NCBI GenBank assembly: GCA_009602725.1
Contig: WELB01000311.1
Coordinates: 105,479 to 117,124, forward strand
Length of the DNA: 11,646 nucleotides
Direction of reading: 5' to 3'
Source: Spirogloea muscicola
Taxonomy: Eukaryota > Streptophyta > Zygnematophyceae > Spirogloeales > Spirogloeaceae
Shown here: piece by piece, positions 1 to 8,705 of the stretch
Layout: each line of letters begins with the position of its first letter
How positions within the stretch are numbered: position 1 is the stretch's first letter
Notes under the pieces: generated by a model
What the model saw: the letters and a program-made list of their open reading frames with translations, nothing else
Databases searched by the model: none
What the model was told of the DNA's origin: nothing
Program-made: the position numbers and the translations under genes

Positions 1-158
1 TCCGCCGCCGCAGCGGCAGCGGCGAAGAAGGCGAATGTGGGCGATGCCAGCGGCGGCGGCAGCGACGGCCACGTCGCCGCCGCCGGGCCCCACTGCGGCA
101 GGTGGCCCTCCAGCCCCCGCGCCGCGCAGGACAGCTCCGTCAGCAGCGCGCCCGCCAT
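1..158 (-). CDS. possible first exon of a minus-strand gene running off the left edge
   Basis: A minus-strand ATG at 158-156 opens a frame that stays open to the window edge (about 52 residues). It begins MAGALLTELSCAARGLEGHL and then becomes rich in Ala and Pro. Positions 1-235 are extremely GC-rich, as are the first exons of the other genes in this window, and composition falls sharply beyond about 240. That pattern suggests a gene 5' end. I recognise no family. All frames in such GC-rich DNA tend to stay open, including plus-strand ones, so the strand and coding status are inferred from composition and the ATG alone. Confidence 0.25.
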   Translation of the reverse strand, partial: MAGALLTELSCAARGLEGHLPQWGPAAATWPSLPPPLASPTFAFFAAAAAAA

Positions 159-273
159 GCCCGCCGCACAACGCGGCGCGGGGGACGCCGGCGGCCTCGC
201 CGAGACGAGGCCGGCACCAGCTTGTGGATTACTTGGTGTGGGCGACCGACTGATCAGAGCAAGAACGTTATAA

Positions 274-665
274 AGAGATGGAGGGCCATATGTGGCCAAG
301 TACAGAAGGCAAGCACATTCGACAAATGTACGTCACCTGCTGCTAAGCTGACCCGCTCAGTAACCACGAGTCAGCACATAGAGGTCGCTAACTGATGCCC
401 GAATACCGGACGGCAATCTACAAGCTCTTGAGCTACCAGCTAAGGCTCGACCAGCTTTCGGATGCAACGAACCCCCCACGACACTTTCCCCGCGAGCTCT
501 AGTTGATGGCAAGACTTGGATGGCAAGACCATCTGGTTTTGGGCATCGACTAGCGGCCTTTATGTGCTGACCCGTGGTTACTGAGCGGGTCAATTTGCAG
601 TGGATAATGTACGTCATCAGATGTGCTTGCCGTTGTACTTGGCCACTTTGGCCTTGGATCATCTC
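274..665. repeat. imperfect long inverted repeat (fold-back element)
   Basis: The left arm (about 274-412) matches the reverse complement of the right arm (about 525-665), separated by about 110 nt. The best part is 348-400 against 540-592, where about 46 of 53 bases pair, including an exact CCGCTCAGTAACCACG-type block. Further out, GTGGCCAAGTAC and GCAAGCACAT recur in both arms, and both outer ends read GAGATG inward. The loop contains a short direct repeat of GATGGCAAGAC at about 505-529. I see no transposase. It could be a MITE-like or fold-back element, or a local inverted duplication. Confidence 0.75.
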
Positions 666-1131
666 AAACTCCCAAAGGTTTCCCCAGCCGCAGCGCAGCC
701 TGCACTTGCTGCTGAGGCCACCAATGTGGGTGGACTGGTCCGTCACGGCTTGCTGGGCCCATCACGTAAGTTGGTGTGACACAGGCACAGCTTTCATGCA
801 AAGAGCTGTCGTGCAGCTGGCCGTAGTAGCACTCTCCGCAGCTGGTCACAGGCCGCCTTGGCTTGGCCTGCCACCAGACTGCTGGCAGACCAATTCTAAC
901 AGGCCTGCGGCATGTCTGTGCGCTACCTAATGCAGAAGTCAAACATCATCCGAACACCGAGCACGCCCTGTGCACCTGGTCAAGTCCACGCGACTACCTG
1001 CACAAAGGCTTTCGTGTGTCCGCAGTAAATGGTCAGACAAAGGCAGTGTGCGATGAGTCAATGGCAGCAAGTGAGTAGCAGTGTATCTGTTAGTGAAGGG
1101 GGAGGGGTCATTGCTGGATGGTGCATAAAAA
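666..1131. other. no recognised gene; possible 3' flank of UTP25
   Basis: This stretch lies beyond the UTP25 stop codon on the minus strand. A plus-strand frame reading through 621-768 has coding-like composition and meets a consensus donor (GTAAGT at about 769), and a possible acceptor precedes 840. The joined product resembles no family I know, and the putative exon overlaps the right arm of the inverted repeat. I therefore do not call a gene. Confidence 0.4.
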
Positions 1132-4100
1132 TCAGCAGAACATCAACGTCCGGTTTTCCGAATGCAGGAGCCGCGACGCCCGCGTGCTGCCCACGATGCG
1201 CTCAACCTGGTGCCGCAAGAGACGAGGAGGGAGGGCGTCAACAGGTGCCAGGCGCGGCTCTGAGCCGGTTGTGCCAAGTCGTGTCTGGCTCTCAGTTTGC
1301 AGCCACGTTCAATCTCAGGGATCTTCATCTATTAGCCGCCAGAAGGTCATGAGATTATCACAGATTGGCAATGGCAAAACCTTTGCTGCTTTCACAATAA
1401 GCTTGATGGAAAGCTTGCTGCATTGCAAGTAAGGAGCAGAGTCTGCTGCAAGGTTGCCCAGGCAGATAAGCAGAAAAATTGAGGTCCGTTTGGGAGGGCA
1501 CCTGGAGCTTGTCGAACTTGGTGAAGAGGACTGTGCACCTGGGGTTGGCTGCGCCCTCCAGCAGATTCAGGAGCTGCCAATGAAGGGCACCAAGAGCGAA
1601 GAGCCAGATCAAGACGCAAGCACTCAGCAAGTCTGGAGAGCAGTGACAAGAGTAGCACATTCCTCGCTAGCCAGCGCCGAATGATGGTGGAGGTCCCTAC
1701 CTCTGCATAGAAGTGGGCATTGTCAGGGAGCGAGTAGAAGATGAGCTCCTGGATGCCTCTCAGCTGCTCCACAGCCAGTTGCCTCAAGTAGCAAGATTAA
1801 TGCAAGGAAATACACTAACACTCAACTGAGCTTAGCGATCTGGCACAAGAACTGGCGATTTGATAACACATGCCTTTCAATCGCGCAATTTGCAAGTCCT
1901 CACCCTGTACCGGTGATAGAAGTGCGCGCGCTCTGTGTACAGCATGATGCTCCGCTTGCCGTGGAAGAACCAGGACCGCGACCTGGAAATATCACTTTGC
2001 TTTGTGTATCTGCAAGTGAACCAGTCATGATGTCCTCAGAAAGTTGCAACGTCCATACACGCTGCATGTGCAACGCCAAAGTACATGCAAAGATTACATG
2101 CTGGTCTTGATCCTAAAGTTCCACAAGGTCCTGGCCCATTGAGTTACTGTTAACTATCTGGGGTCTCTGGGAGCATGGAACATGGGGTGACAACATCACA
2201 ACAATGACAACATCATGGAGACGGTGCACATACTCGCCCAAGAGGCAGAATGATGCGTTTTGAGCTTTGAGGAAGTTCCTCAACCGCACAAAGTCAAAGT
2301 ACGACCTGACAAAAATGAGCGTTCCCACCTGGTAAGAGGAACAGCCTGGTGAGTGCAAGCGCTCCAATCAGACTTTTAGAGAGACGTACACACCTCTACT
2401 GTTGCCTTCATTGAAATGCTCAAGGTTGTGATACTTTGTGCTAAGTGCAGCACGAATAAAGCCCACTTGCCTATTGGTAGGTAGAATTGGTAGGTAGAAA
2501 CGAGTTACAGAGACGAAGTAGACTTAGGAATCGCAGATTACCTGTAATGAATCTCGAACACGAGGATAAACCTGCGGAACAAAATCGGGCGTGAAGCCTG
2601 ATCAGAAGAGACAGCTGCCATAAGCAAAGCCTGTCCTCTGACTCCGCTTCACATTTGTTCTTTTCATCCAAGAATGATCACTGAGCTGGTCTGCTTAAGA
2701 CCTGTGAACATGCTTCAGGTCCATGATGCTCCACGGGAGATATGGGCATGTCTTATTCTTGGACTCCATGTGATCTTACAAGATCTGTCAACTTGTGATC
2801 AAGAGGCAAGCACACAAGCATCTGAATGCACCTGCAAACAATCTTAGCCTCTCACAAAGCGCGTCACCTGCTTTGCAAAGTGCTCAAGCCTTGCATCATC
2901 CACAGAGGCAAGAGACTTGGAATCCAGCCTCTCGTAGACCTGTTGCACTTGGGGGACTACCTTGGACAGGAGCCCCGCATGCTCAACGTGAAGCTTCACC
3001 TGCAATGTTTGCATTTCGAAGACTCTGTTTGCGATTTGACCAATGATTGTGCAGATGCACAAACCCAGCTGGTCAAGCCAATAAAACAATATCTCAAACC
3101 ACACAAGATCAAGCCTAAGGCACACACTACATGGACTGACAACTGACGACAATGACGCTGTAACGAGGTTCTTAAGACATGCTTGAAGATCAGTCAATGC
3201 ACTTGCATACGAGACCACAGAGGCAAGACACACTCTGAGTACATTAATGATATATCCACTGCATCAAGAACCTTGGCACTGTACATGCCCTCCGGGCACT
3301 AATGGTTGCATATACGTACTTTGCCGGCGTGATTCATGCAGGTCCTTTGAAACAGAGCATTGAGACCTGCAAAACAGCATCAATAGTCACCGACTGATGA
3401 GATGAGCAAGTAGCTTGAAGCTTGCAAAGTGCATCAGATTGATAGACTACGTATGACTAAGCAATGCCACCATCTGCAAGCTATGGCGCAAGAAGGGGCT
3501 TGACTTGATGAAACAGAGTGGCAAATCCTTCAGAGTCGAAAATGTCTAAAGCAATGATGAGAAGTAGCAAATTCCTTCAGACACTGTCAACACAAGAGAA
3601 CGCAATATTACCAGCATCAGCATAGGCAGAGTGGATAATTGTTTGACGATAATGCTTGGCCCATCCGTTCAGGTACCTGATATGCAGAATACAATGATCA
3701 GGTAATAGTACACCTTGGAAGGTCAATAACCGCGCTGATAAGCTCATGAAGCACTTGAAGCCATTGCAAGATCACAAGTGAATACCAAGCAGCCATTTGA
3801 CACAGAGGACGTAAAAGTAGATTACTTAGATACAAGGGAGACTGAACAATTTGCAAATCTCAATCACCGATGTCCTGCGGCAGGCTGAAATATCATCGGC
3901 ACTCACCATTCCCGTACTCGCATGAGATCAGTGCCGTGCTGCCGCTGCGGGAGCTGATTGAGGCTCTCTACGACAGCAACCACATGTGACCAGTTCTGCG
4001 CACAGAAGCATGGCAATGAGGCAATGAGTGCTTGTGCCACGCTTTGCAGAGCGTGACACAAGTACTGACAGAGCTTGCCTTAGGTGGCTCCAAAGCTCAA

Positions 4101-6910
4101 TGAAGTCAGTACAGCCCTTAAGTACTTACACATCATTTGCAGTCAAAGTTACAACCAATCACGACAATCGCTGATATTCACATTGAGGCAGTATGTCTGA
4201 CATTGAGGGAATTAGTCTGACCTGCATAAGAATGACGTCCGCGTAGCCAACAACCAGAATCTGACGCATTTGAGAGGAACAAACATACGATGTTGGTGCC
4301 AGCCAGACTGTCATGCATCACGTTCAGACACAACGTCCGTTTTGCTATGATACCTAATCTTGGTAAATTAGTAGCCAGATTGGTCTCTTATTTGAATTAC
4401 AGTGTGCTTTTCCTGCTACTATGCGACCAAGACGTGCATGCTGCACCTTAGCCATATGAGGAAGTTGTGAGAACTACCTCAATGGAGGACAGGAAGTCAA
4501 CATCCTTGTCCTTCTCGGAGGAGGCCTCCCCGATCCTCTGTAAGTGGCACAAACAGTCAGTATGACTTTGTGCCATGACCATCATGTATGTATGATGGTG
4601 TCGACTGGCTCAGCCTCTTTTTCCTTGCCTTGGCTCTGATTGGCTTTCGGCAGTCACAAATGGCTTACAGTAATCAGGCCGATGGGGGAAGCCACGATGA
4701 TGTCTGAATTATAGAAATCCGTATACAGCTTTATGCTTCTCCTGACAAAGTCAAGGGAATTATCAGCACCGAGTATGTGATGCACATGACTGAGCATGAC
4801 TGTTGAGCATGACTTCATTCCTCACTTACAGGGGCCTGCGGGTAATTACAAACCTAGTAAGCTTGATTCCGATACGGAAGTGATCATCGTTGTTGCCACT
4901 AAAGAGTGCAGTATGGTCGAGGGGCTTCTTCCTGCCGAGCATGAGGGACGCTGCTCCATCTTCGTCCCCTCTGTCATGTTCTGCAACCGCTTCGCTTGGC
5001 AATGCTTTCTTGCTCACAGCCTCACCTTCTTCAGCCTCTTCCACTCCAAAATCATCAAAGAAGCGATCCTTCTCCTCCACTGTTGTCTGCGATAACCCAG
5101 AGAACAATTTCCAACCCTGCATCAGTTATGCTGCTGGGTGATCTGAATAATGGCTGGAAGAGATCTGGATGGATGAATGAATGACCACCAAAAGTCGGTC
5201 CCTCTCTTATGCTAGGCATTAGTCTTCTTAATTGCTCAACGCACTTCTGGGCACAGTGAGTATTTCGTGCTCAGAGGTAGCAACACAGTGCTTATCAGAT
5301 GAAGTCGGCTCTCTCATGATCTGTGCTGACCTTTTGAGATGGGGGGGCCACCTCAATGAAGCGCTCTATGACCTTCAGGGCCAAGCTCCGGAAGGGTAAG
5401 AGAATAAGAACCTGTGGACGCAGAGGATCATCTTCATCCTCATGATCCTTCATCCACTTGAGAAGTTGGAAAAACCCAGGCATGACAAGCTAGCATTGAG
5501 GGACGTGCAATACTATCGCCAGAGTTTTGCATAAGGGCTGCATGAAGGTACATGCCAGACGCTCTTGCACCCTGCCTAGGAGGTTCAGTTAGAGCGTTGC
5601 TGCCTAGCTTGAGGTGTTTGTCACCTTTGGTCGTGTGAAACCTTGATCCTGTGTGCCCTCTTCCTCCAGCAACTTCTTCTCGTTGTTCTTCGTGACCTCA
5701 TCTCGCGTCTTCAGGAGGTGATTCATCTGTGGAGGGCAAGATCATGTGAGAATTAGAACCTGGTCGGCAAACCACAGGCCGACATGCTGATCTACAAGGA
5801 CAGATCCATGTCTTCAACTGCATTACAAACTCTTGCACTAAGAGACCTGCAACGATGATGTCGTAATTGTGGGAAGGCCTTACAATGTGGAGGAGGTACG
5901 CATCGACAAGTTGTGCATTTGCCCCCAACTTCGGCCAAGCTGTGTGGAGGATGTCCCTGTACGAGTTGCCTGTGGGCAGGTGCCGCAGCAGGATTGACAA
6001 TAGCAACAGAAGTCAAGGTCAAAATTAGCATAGCAGTAACCATCCTCAACAGATGTCCTGCTAGCAATACCATGTATGAGGACTTCTTGAGGCTCCTTCA
6101 TACTCCACCATCGATAGATTTGGCCTATCAGCTCAATTTATCTATATCAACAGTTTGGAGCCAATAAAGGCATAGATCACGAGCTAGAGACTGCTGGAAA
6201 TGCTCACAAAGAGAGAAAAACTGATGCTGTTCGGTGGACACGAAACCCGACAGCTGGGCCCCAGGGTGGGAGCTCGCCCAGTGCTTCATCAACCGTTGCT
6301 TCAGTCCGCAGCTCGAAAGCGAGCACTCCTGCTGCATAGAGCCCAGCTACTAGACCTCAGCTAGCCAGGACAAAGCCAACTGCTTCATGCTCGTCTCAGC
6401 TCTTAGATTGCACTTCCTAATTATTGGTCCTATAGCATGCAGCAACTGTGACTGCTTAATTTACGCGCATGGACCTTACAGGTTCAGGTGTCTAGGGGTA
6501 TAAGAGTGCAGATCAGGTCAAGCAATCTGGTCAGGTTGAGACTTTCATGTATGCATGAGGTCCCAGAGGGTGAAGGCTTGTAGGGGCCAAGAGGAGAAGG
6601 ACCGCTAGCTGGACATGCGACAACCCAGATCCTCCACAAATGAGAACGACCAGCAGCAGACTCACCTTTGACAAGTCAACATAATGTACTAAATGTCAGA
6701 AGCTAAATAGTAGTATAGCAATAATAGACTCAAATCTGACTGCATAGAGAACCAGGTCAACTCACCTCCGGCATAGAGCTCTGGTCAGTGACCCACTTGC
6801 CCCGGGGGATGCCTGCAGCTGGCATTGTGGTCGCGAATTTGGTACGGCCGGCAGCCAAGGCCAGCAAGTCGTCCTCCTCAAGAACACGGCCCCTATGCTC
6901 ATGGAAAGGG
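1132..6910 (-). CDS. UTP25: UTP25, SSU processome component (DEAD-like helicase-fold protein), 19 exons, 5' exon separate
   Basis: UTP25 (also called DEF, digestive organ expansion factor) is a nucleolar U3 snoRNP/SSU processome factor needed for 18S rRNA maturation. It has a degenerate helicase fold. Exons in coding order are 6766-6910, 6208-6331, 5884-5969, 5625-5726, 5331-5411, 4854-5086, 4669-4741, 4478-4537, 4222-4260, 3907-3995, 3612-3676, 3320-3366, 2868-2999, 2542-2571, 2234-2328, 1904-2009, 1701-1763, 1502-1573 and 1132-1206. All have GT/AG borders, all phases match, and there is no internal stop. They encode about 572 residues with the family signatures in order: NSYRDIL, DQGFTRPKVLILLPFRS, NNDDHFRIGIK, DIIVASPIGL, DFLSSIE, LMQNW, SYFDFVRLRNF, LYTERAHFYHRYR and CTVLFTKFD. 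Human and yeast proteins have roughly 720-760 residues, so the missing N terminus should add about 150; see the exon near 7028-7240. The acceptor of the 6328/6331 exon is uncertain by one codon. Confidence 0.95.
2473..2498. repeat. 13-bp tandem duplication in a UTP25 intron
   Basis: ATTGGTAGGTAGA occurs twice in direct tandem (2473-2485 and 2486-2498), inside the intron 2329-2541 that follows the micro-exon. On the sense strand it is a pyrimidine-rich TCTACCTACCAAT pair. No coding role is expected. Confidence 0.85.
2542..2571 (-). other. UTP25: 30-nt UTP25 micro-exon
   Basis: The exon encodes ten residues (VYPRVRDSLQ), flanked by TTCCGCAG on its 5' side and a GTAATC donor. It is in phase 0 at both ends and fills the gap between FAKQ and VGTLIFV, where other UTP25 proteins have a short P-x-x-R-D segment. 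Skipping it would keep frame. It is too short for ordinary gene finders to see without a homology model. Confidence 0.85.
4181..4220. repeat. 20-bp imperfect tandem repeat duplicating a splice donor
   Basis: CATTGAGGCAGTATGTCTGA (4181-4200) is followed by CATTGAGGGAATTAGTCTGA (4201-4220). On the sense (minus) strand the UTP25 donor GTCAGAC starts at 4221, and the second copy recreates GTCAGAC starting at 4201, exactly 20 nt downstream. Use of the downstream copy would add 20 intronic nt and shift the frame. Confidence 0.85.
4578..4599. repeat. perfect 8-bp inverted repeat in a UTP25 intron
   Basis: ACCATCAT (4578-4585), a 6-nt loop, then ATGATGGT (4592-4599). It lies in the intron 4538-4668 and could form a small hairpin. 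Sequences this short can arise by chance. Confidence 0.6.
4791..4813. repeat. short direct repeat TGAGCATGAC
   Basis: TGAGCATGAC occurs at 4791-4800 and 4804-4813, with a partial CATGAC copy just before. It sits inside the 112-nt UTP25 intron 4742-4853, on the intron side of exon 4669-4741, where branch-point sequence would be expected on the sense strand. Confidence 0.6.
6208..6910 (-). other. UTP25: UTP25 N-terminal conserved part (two exons, 6766-6910 and 6208-6331)
   Basis: Exon 6766-6910 reads PFHEHRGRVLEEDDLLAL and later GIPRGKWV, matching the plant UTP25 segment before the helicase-like core. Its acceptor (TTCTGCCAG ending at 6911) is chosen because it restores the family's (S)-F-x-x-H pattern; an alternative acceptor before 6899 would drop four residues. 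It ends in phase 0 at a GTGAGT donor. Exon 6208-6331 carries LKQRLMKHW and ends FFSL plus one base. Together with exon 5884-5969 it forms FFSLCNSYRDIL, the junction expected for the family, which fixes both splice sites. Confidence 0.88.
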
Positions 6911-7027
6911 CTGGCAGAATAACGACAGGCAGACCCAGATGAATGTCAGATGCTGCTGCTTTCCCGGCTGCCACACATGCACTCAATTCCTGCGTCGTCG
7001 AGAACCAATGAGCTGTGAAGTGGACAC

Positions 7028-7240
7028 CGACTTGGCAGGCCCCGAAGCGCCGTGGCTGCTCCGCCGCTCGCGCTGCGCCATGTCCTCCTCTTCGCTCTCG
7101 CTGCCTGCCGCCTCGCCTGGCAGCTGCCGGCCCCCAGCCCCCTTCACGCCCTTCCGCCGCTTTGTGGGCGGCTCGGCAGCGGCTGCCTTGGCCCTCTTCC
7201 TCGCCGCTCTGCCGGCCCCCTGGTTCGCCTCCCCCTCCTC
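7028..7240 (-). CDS. UTP25: probable 5' coding exon of UTP25 (basic and acidic N-terminal tail), start unresolved
   Basis: The frame reads, after the Glu tract, a bipartite basic stretch (KRAK then KRRKGVKG, about 7141-7204), then SESEEEDMAQRERRSSHGASGPAK. A low-complexity acidic tail with a nuclear localisation signal suits a nucleolar UTP25 and not a plastid RNase. Family length also demands about 150 residues upstream of 6910. Two donors fit: GTCGGT after 7032 (phase 2, joins PFHEH at 6910) or GTGTCC after 7028 (phase 0, joins an acceptor before 6899). The only in-frame Met on this side of the Glu tract is in the EEDMAQR segment, so the true start is not evident. The open frame continues upstream into the RNase E fragment. 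Confidence 0.6.
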
Positions 7241-7352
7241 CTCTGCAGCACCTCCCTCCTCCTCCTCCTGTTCTGCAGCACCTCCCTCCTCCTCTTCCTC
7301 CTCCTCCTCCTTCTCCTCCCCCTCCTCCTCCCCTCCCTCCTCCTCCTCCTCC

Positions 7353-7387
<35 letters not shown>

Positions 7388-7440
7388 CTCTTCCTCCTCC
7401 GTCTCCTCGTCATCCTCATCCTCGTCGTCCGCAGCATCCT
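7225..7440. repeat. (CTC)n/(GAG)n triplet tract encoding poly-Glu on the minus strand
   Basis: The plus strand is nearly all CTC/CCT triplets with interruptions, and a pure run covers about 7336-7378 (around 14 units). The minus strand reads poly-Glu broken by Gly, Asp and Lys. The other frames give poly-Ser, poly-Leu, poly-Pro and poly-Arg, which explains several long spurious ORFs here. Such tracts are prone to slippage, collapse and mis-joining in assemblies. Confidence 0.95.
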
Positions 7441-8652
7441 CGTCCTGCCCGCCGCTGGTACCATTGGCCTCGCGCACGACCAGCGCACCACCCGCCGCCG
7501 TCGCGACACGGCCAGCAACCTCCCACTCCTGCTGCAGGCGGCCAATGCTGATGCCATCACCCCCGTTGCCGCCACCGATGTTGCCCTCCTCCCCACCAAG
7601 TCCTGCTGCTGCGCCGCCAGGCGGCCCGGGTGCCGCTGCCTGCTCGGGGATGGTGGTGACGGCAGCTATTGGATCGTCATCGAGCGGCGGCAGCGTGTAC
7701 GGCGACTTGTTGCGCTGTATGTCCAGGAAGGCGATCCGGAAGTCGCCGATGTCGACGAACGCGCCAGCCATGCCAGGCAGCAGCTGCTTGACGGTGGCGA
7801 GGTACACGTCGCCCACCTGCGTGCGCGAGTCCGGCGGCTCCAGTAGCAGCTCGGCGAGCTGCCCGTCCTCCAGGATCGCGATGCGCCGCATCGTCGTGTC
7901 CGGTGCATTGATCACCACCTCCACCACCGGTCCGACTGCCACCGGCTCAGCGCCACCATCGGCGGGCTTCGCCGCCACACCAGTGGCTGCTGTGGCCGAC
8001 TCGACGGTGGCGGCGGCAACGGGAGCGGCGGCGGTGGTGGCGGCAGTGGGGGCAACAGTCTGGCTGCGATCCTCGGCTCGCGCCGTGACGGCCTCCAGCG
8101 CCCGCACCTCGGCCTCGAGCTCTGCCAGCCTCTGCTTGAGCCGTGCCAGTACTGTCAGCGGCCCGTCTGCCTTCTCACCAGCGCCGCTGCCGCCGCGCTC
8201 GGCAGCCGCCACGACGGCCATGCCATGCTCCTCCAGCACTTCGCTGCCCGCCGAGCCTCCACCGCCGGAGCCGCTGGCCACGTCATTGCCAGCCTCATCC
8301 GACGGGGAGCTCTCACCGTAAACACCACCCACCTCCTCCTCTGCCTTCTCCAGCGCGGGAGCTCCCTGGCCTGCCTCCGCCGCACTCGCCGTCGACCGGC
8401 GGCCGCCGCCGGCCTCCTCTTCCGCAGCGCCTCCGCCAGCACTGGAGCCACGGCTACCGACTTCGCTGCCATCGCCGCACTCCTTCGGCAGCCGCTCCGG
8501 CGCCCAACTGTCGTCAGCTGGAGACCCATCTGGGAGCTCAGCGAGGCCAGCGACCGCAGCGGTGGTCGCCGCCACGTCTTCCCAGCAGCCATTGCCGTCG
8601 CCGCCGCCGCCGCCGTGGCCGTCGCCGCCGGTCGTGGGCAGCTCGCCGACGC
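7441..8652 (-). pseudogene. partial RNase E/G-like gene: leader, coiled coil and first half of the S1 domain only
   Basis: RNase E/G processes RNA, in plants within plastids. The diagnostic part is 7673-7891 (minus): RRIAILEDGQLAELLLEPP, then GDVYLATVKQLLPGMAGAFVDIG, then AFLDIQRNKSPYTLPP. These match the N-terminal half of the plant RNase E S1 domain, including the plant-like FMDI-x-x-N-x-x-P segment. Upstream is a probable coiled coil (LKQRLAELEAEVRALEA, about 8090-8145) and a Gly/Ala/Glu-rich leader. An ATG lies at 8221-8219, but the frame stays open well beyond it. The expected continuation is missing: there is no rest of S1 after the acidic insert, no DNase I-like catalytic domain with its metal-binding aspartates and no Zn-link. 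The same frame instead runs through poly-Glu into UTP25. It may be a truncated gene, a fusion or an assembly break. No transit peptide is visible. Confidence 0.72.
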
Positions 8653-8653
8653 N
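8653..8653. other. ambiguous base N
   Basis: This is the only undetermined base in the window. It sits between the minus-strand RNase E leader and the plus-strand uL11m start, in very GC-rich sequence. It may be an uncalled base or a minimal gap symbol left by scaffolding. Confidence 0.99.
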
Positions 8654-8705
8654 GCGGCTGCTCGGCGGCGGCGGCGGTAAGGGAGGCGAGCTCCAAGCGG
8701 CGCCG

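Larger units (their letters stand above)
1132..3995 (-). other. UTP25: UTP25 second lobe and C terminus (ten exons)
   Basis: The exons encode NWSHVVAVVESLN, MRVREWYLNGWAKHYRQT, NALFQRTCMNHAGK, a block with SLASVDDARLEHFAKQ, the micro-exon, TLIFVRSYFDFVRLRNF, YTKQSDISRSRSWFFHGKR, LYTERAHFYHRYR, GIQELIFYSLPDNAHFYAE, NPRCTVLFTKFDKLQ and finally VERIVGSTRASRLL, ending at a TGA at 1134-1132. This is the full Utp25 C-terminal domain and it ends where the family normally ends. Donors include GTATGT after 2234, GTGAGG after 1904 and GTACGT after 3320. Several are weak GTC types (GTCAGA). Confidence 0.93.
4222..5969 (-). other. UTP25: UTP25 first helicase-like lobe (seven exons)
   Basis: These exons carry the motif-I-like region (TRPKVLILLPFRSLALKVIE), an acidic insert (FFDDFGVEEAEEGEA), the NNDDHFRIGIKLTR block, SDIIVASPIGL and the motif-II-like ILVVGYADVILMQ. 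UTP25 lacks classical Walker A and DEAD motifs, so it is regarded as a helicase-fold protein without clear ATPase motifs. At the motif II position, family members usually keep an acidic residue (D-x-A-D, as in the human protein); here it is G-Y-A-D. The acidic linker in exon 4854-5086 is the variable part between the conserved blocks. Confidence 0.9.

Noticed and set aside
357-746. 129-codon minus-strand ORF and overlapping plus-strand ORFs near the left end
   Set aside because: They read through both arms of the inverted repeat. The similar peptides in opposite frames come from the repeat, not from a protein family.
863-1078. 71-codon plus-strand ORF
   Set aside because: It has no ATG start and no family resemblance, and lies in the 3' flank of UTP25.
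7052-7846. Poly-Leu, poly-Pro and poly-Arg ORFs around the triplet repeat
   Set aside because: These are other frames of (CTC)n/(GAG)n, with no conserved content.
6825-8321. 498-codon plus-strand ORF rich in Ser, Pro and Ala
   Set aside because: It is the complement of the RNase E/UTP25 coding strand. Its poly-Ser comes from the CTC tract, and the conserved signatures are on the minus strand.
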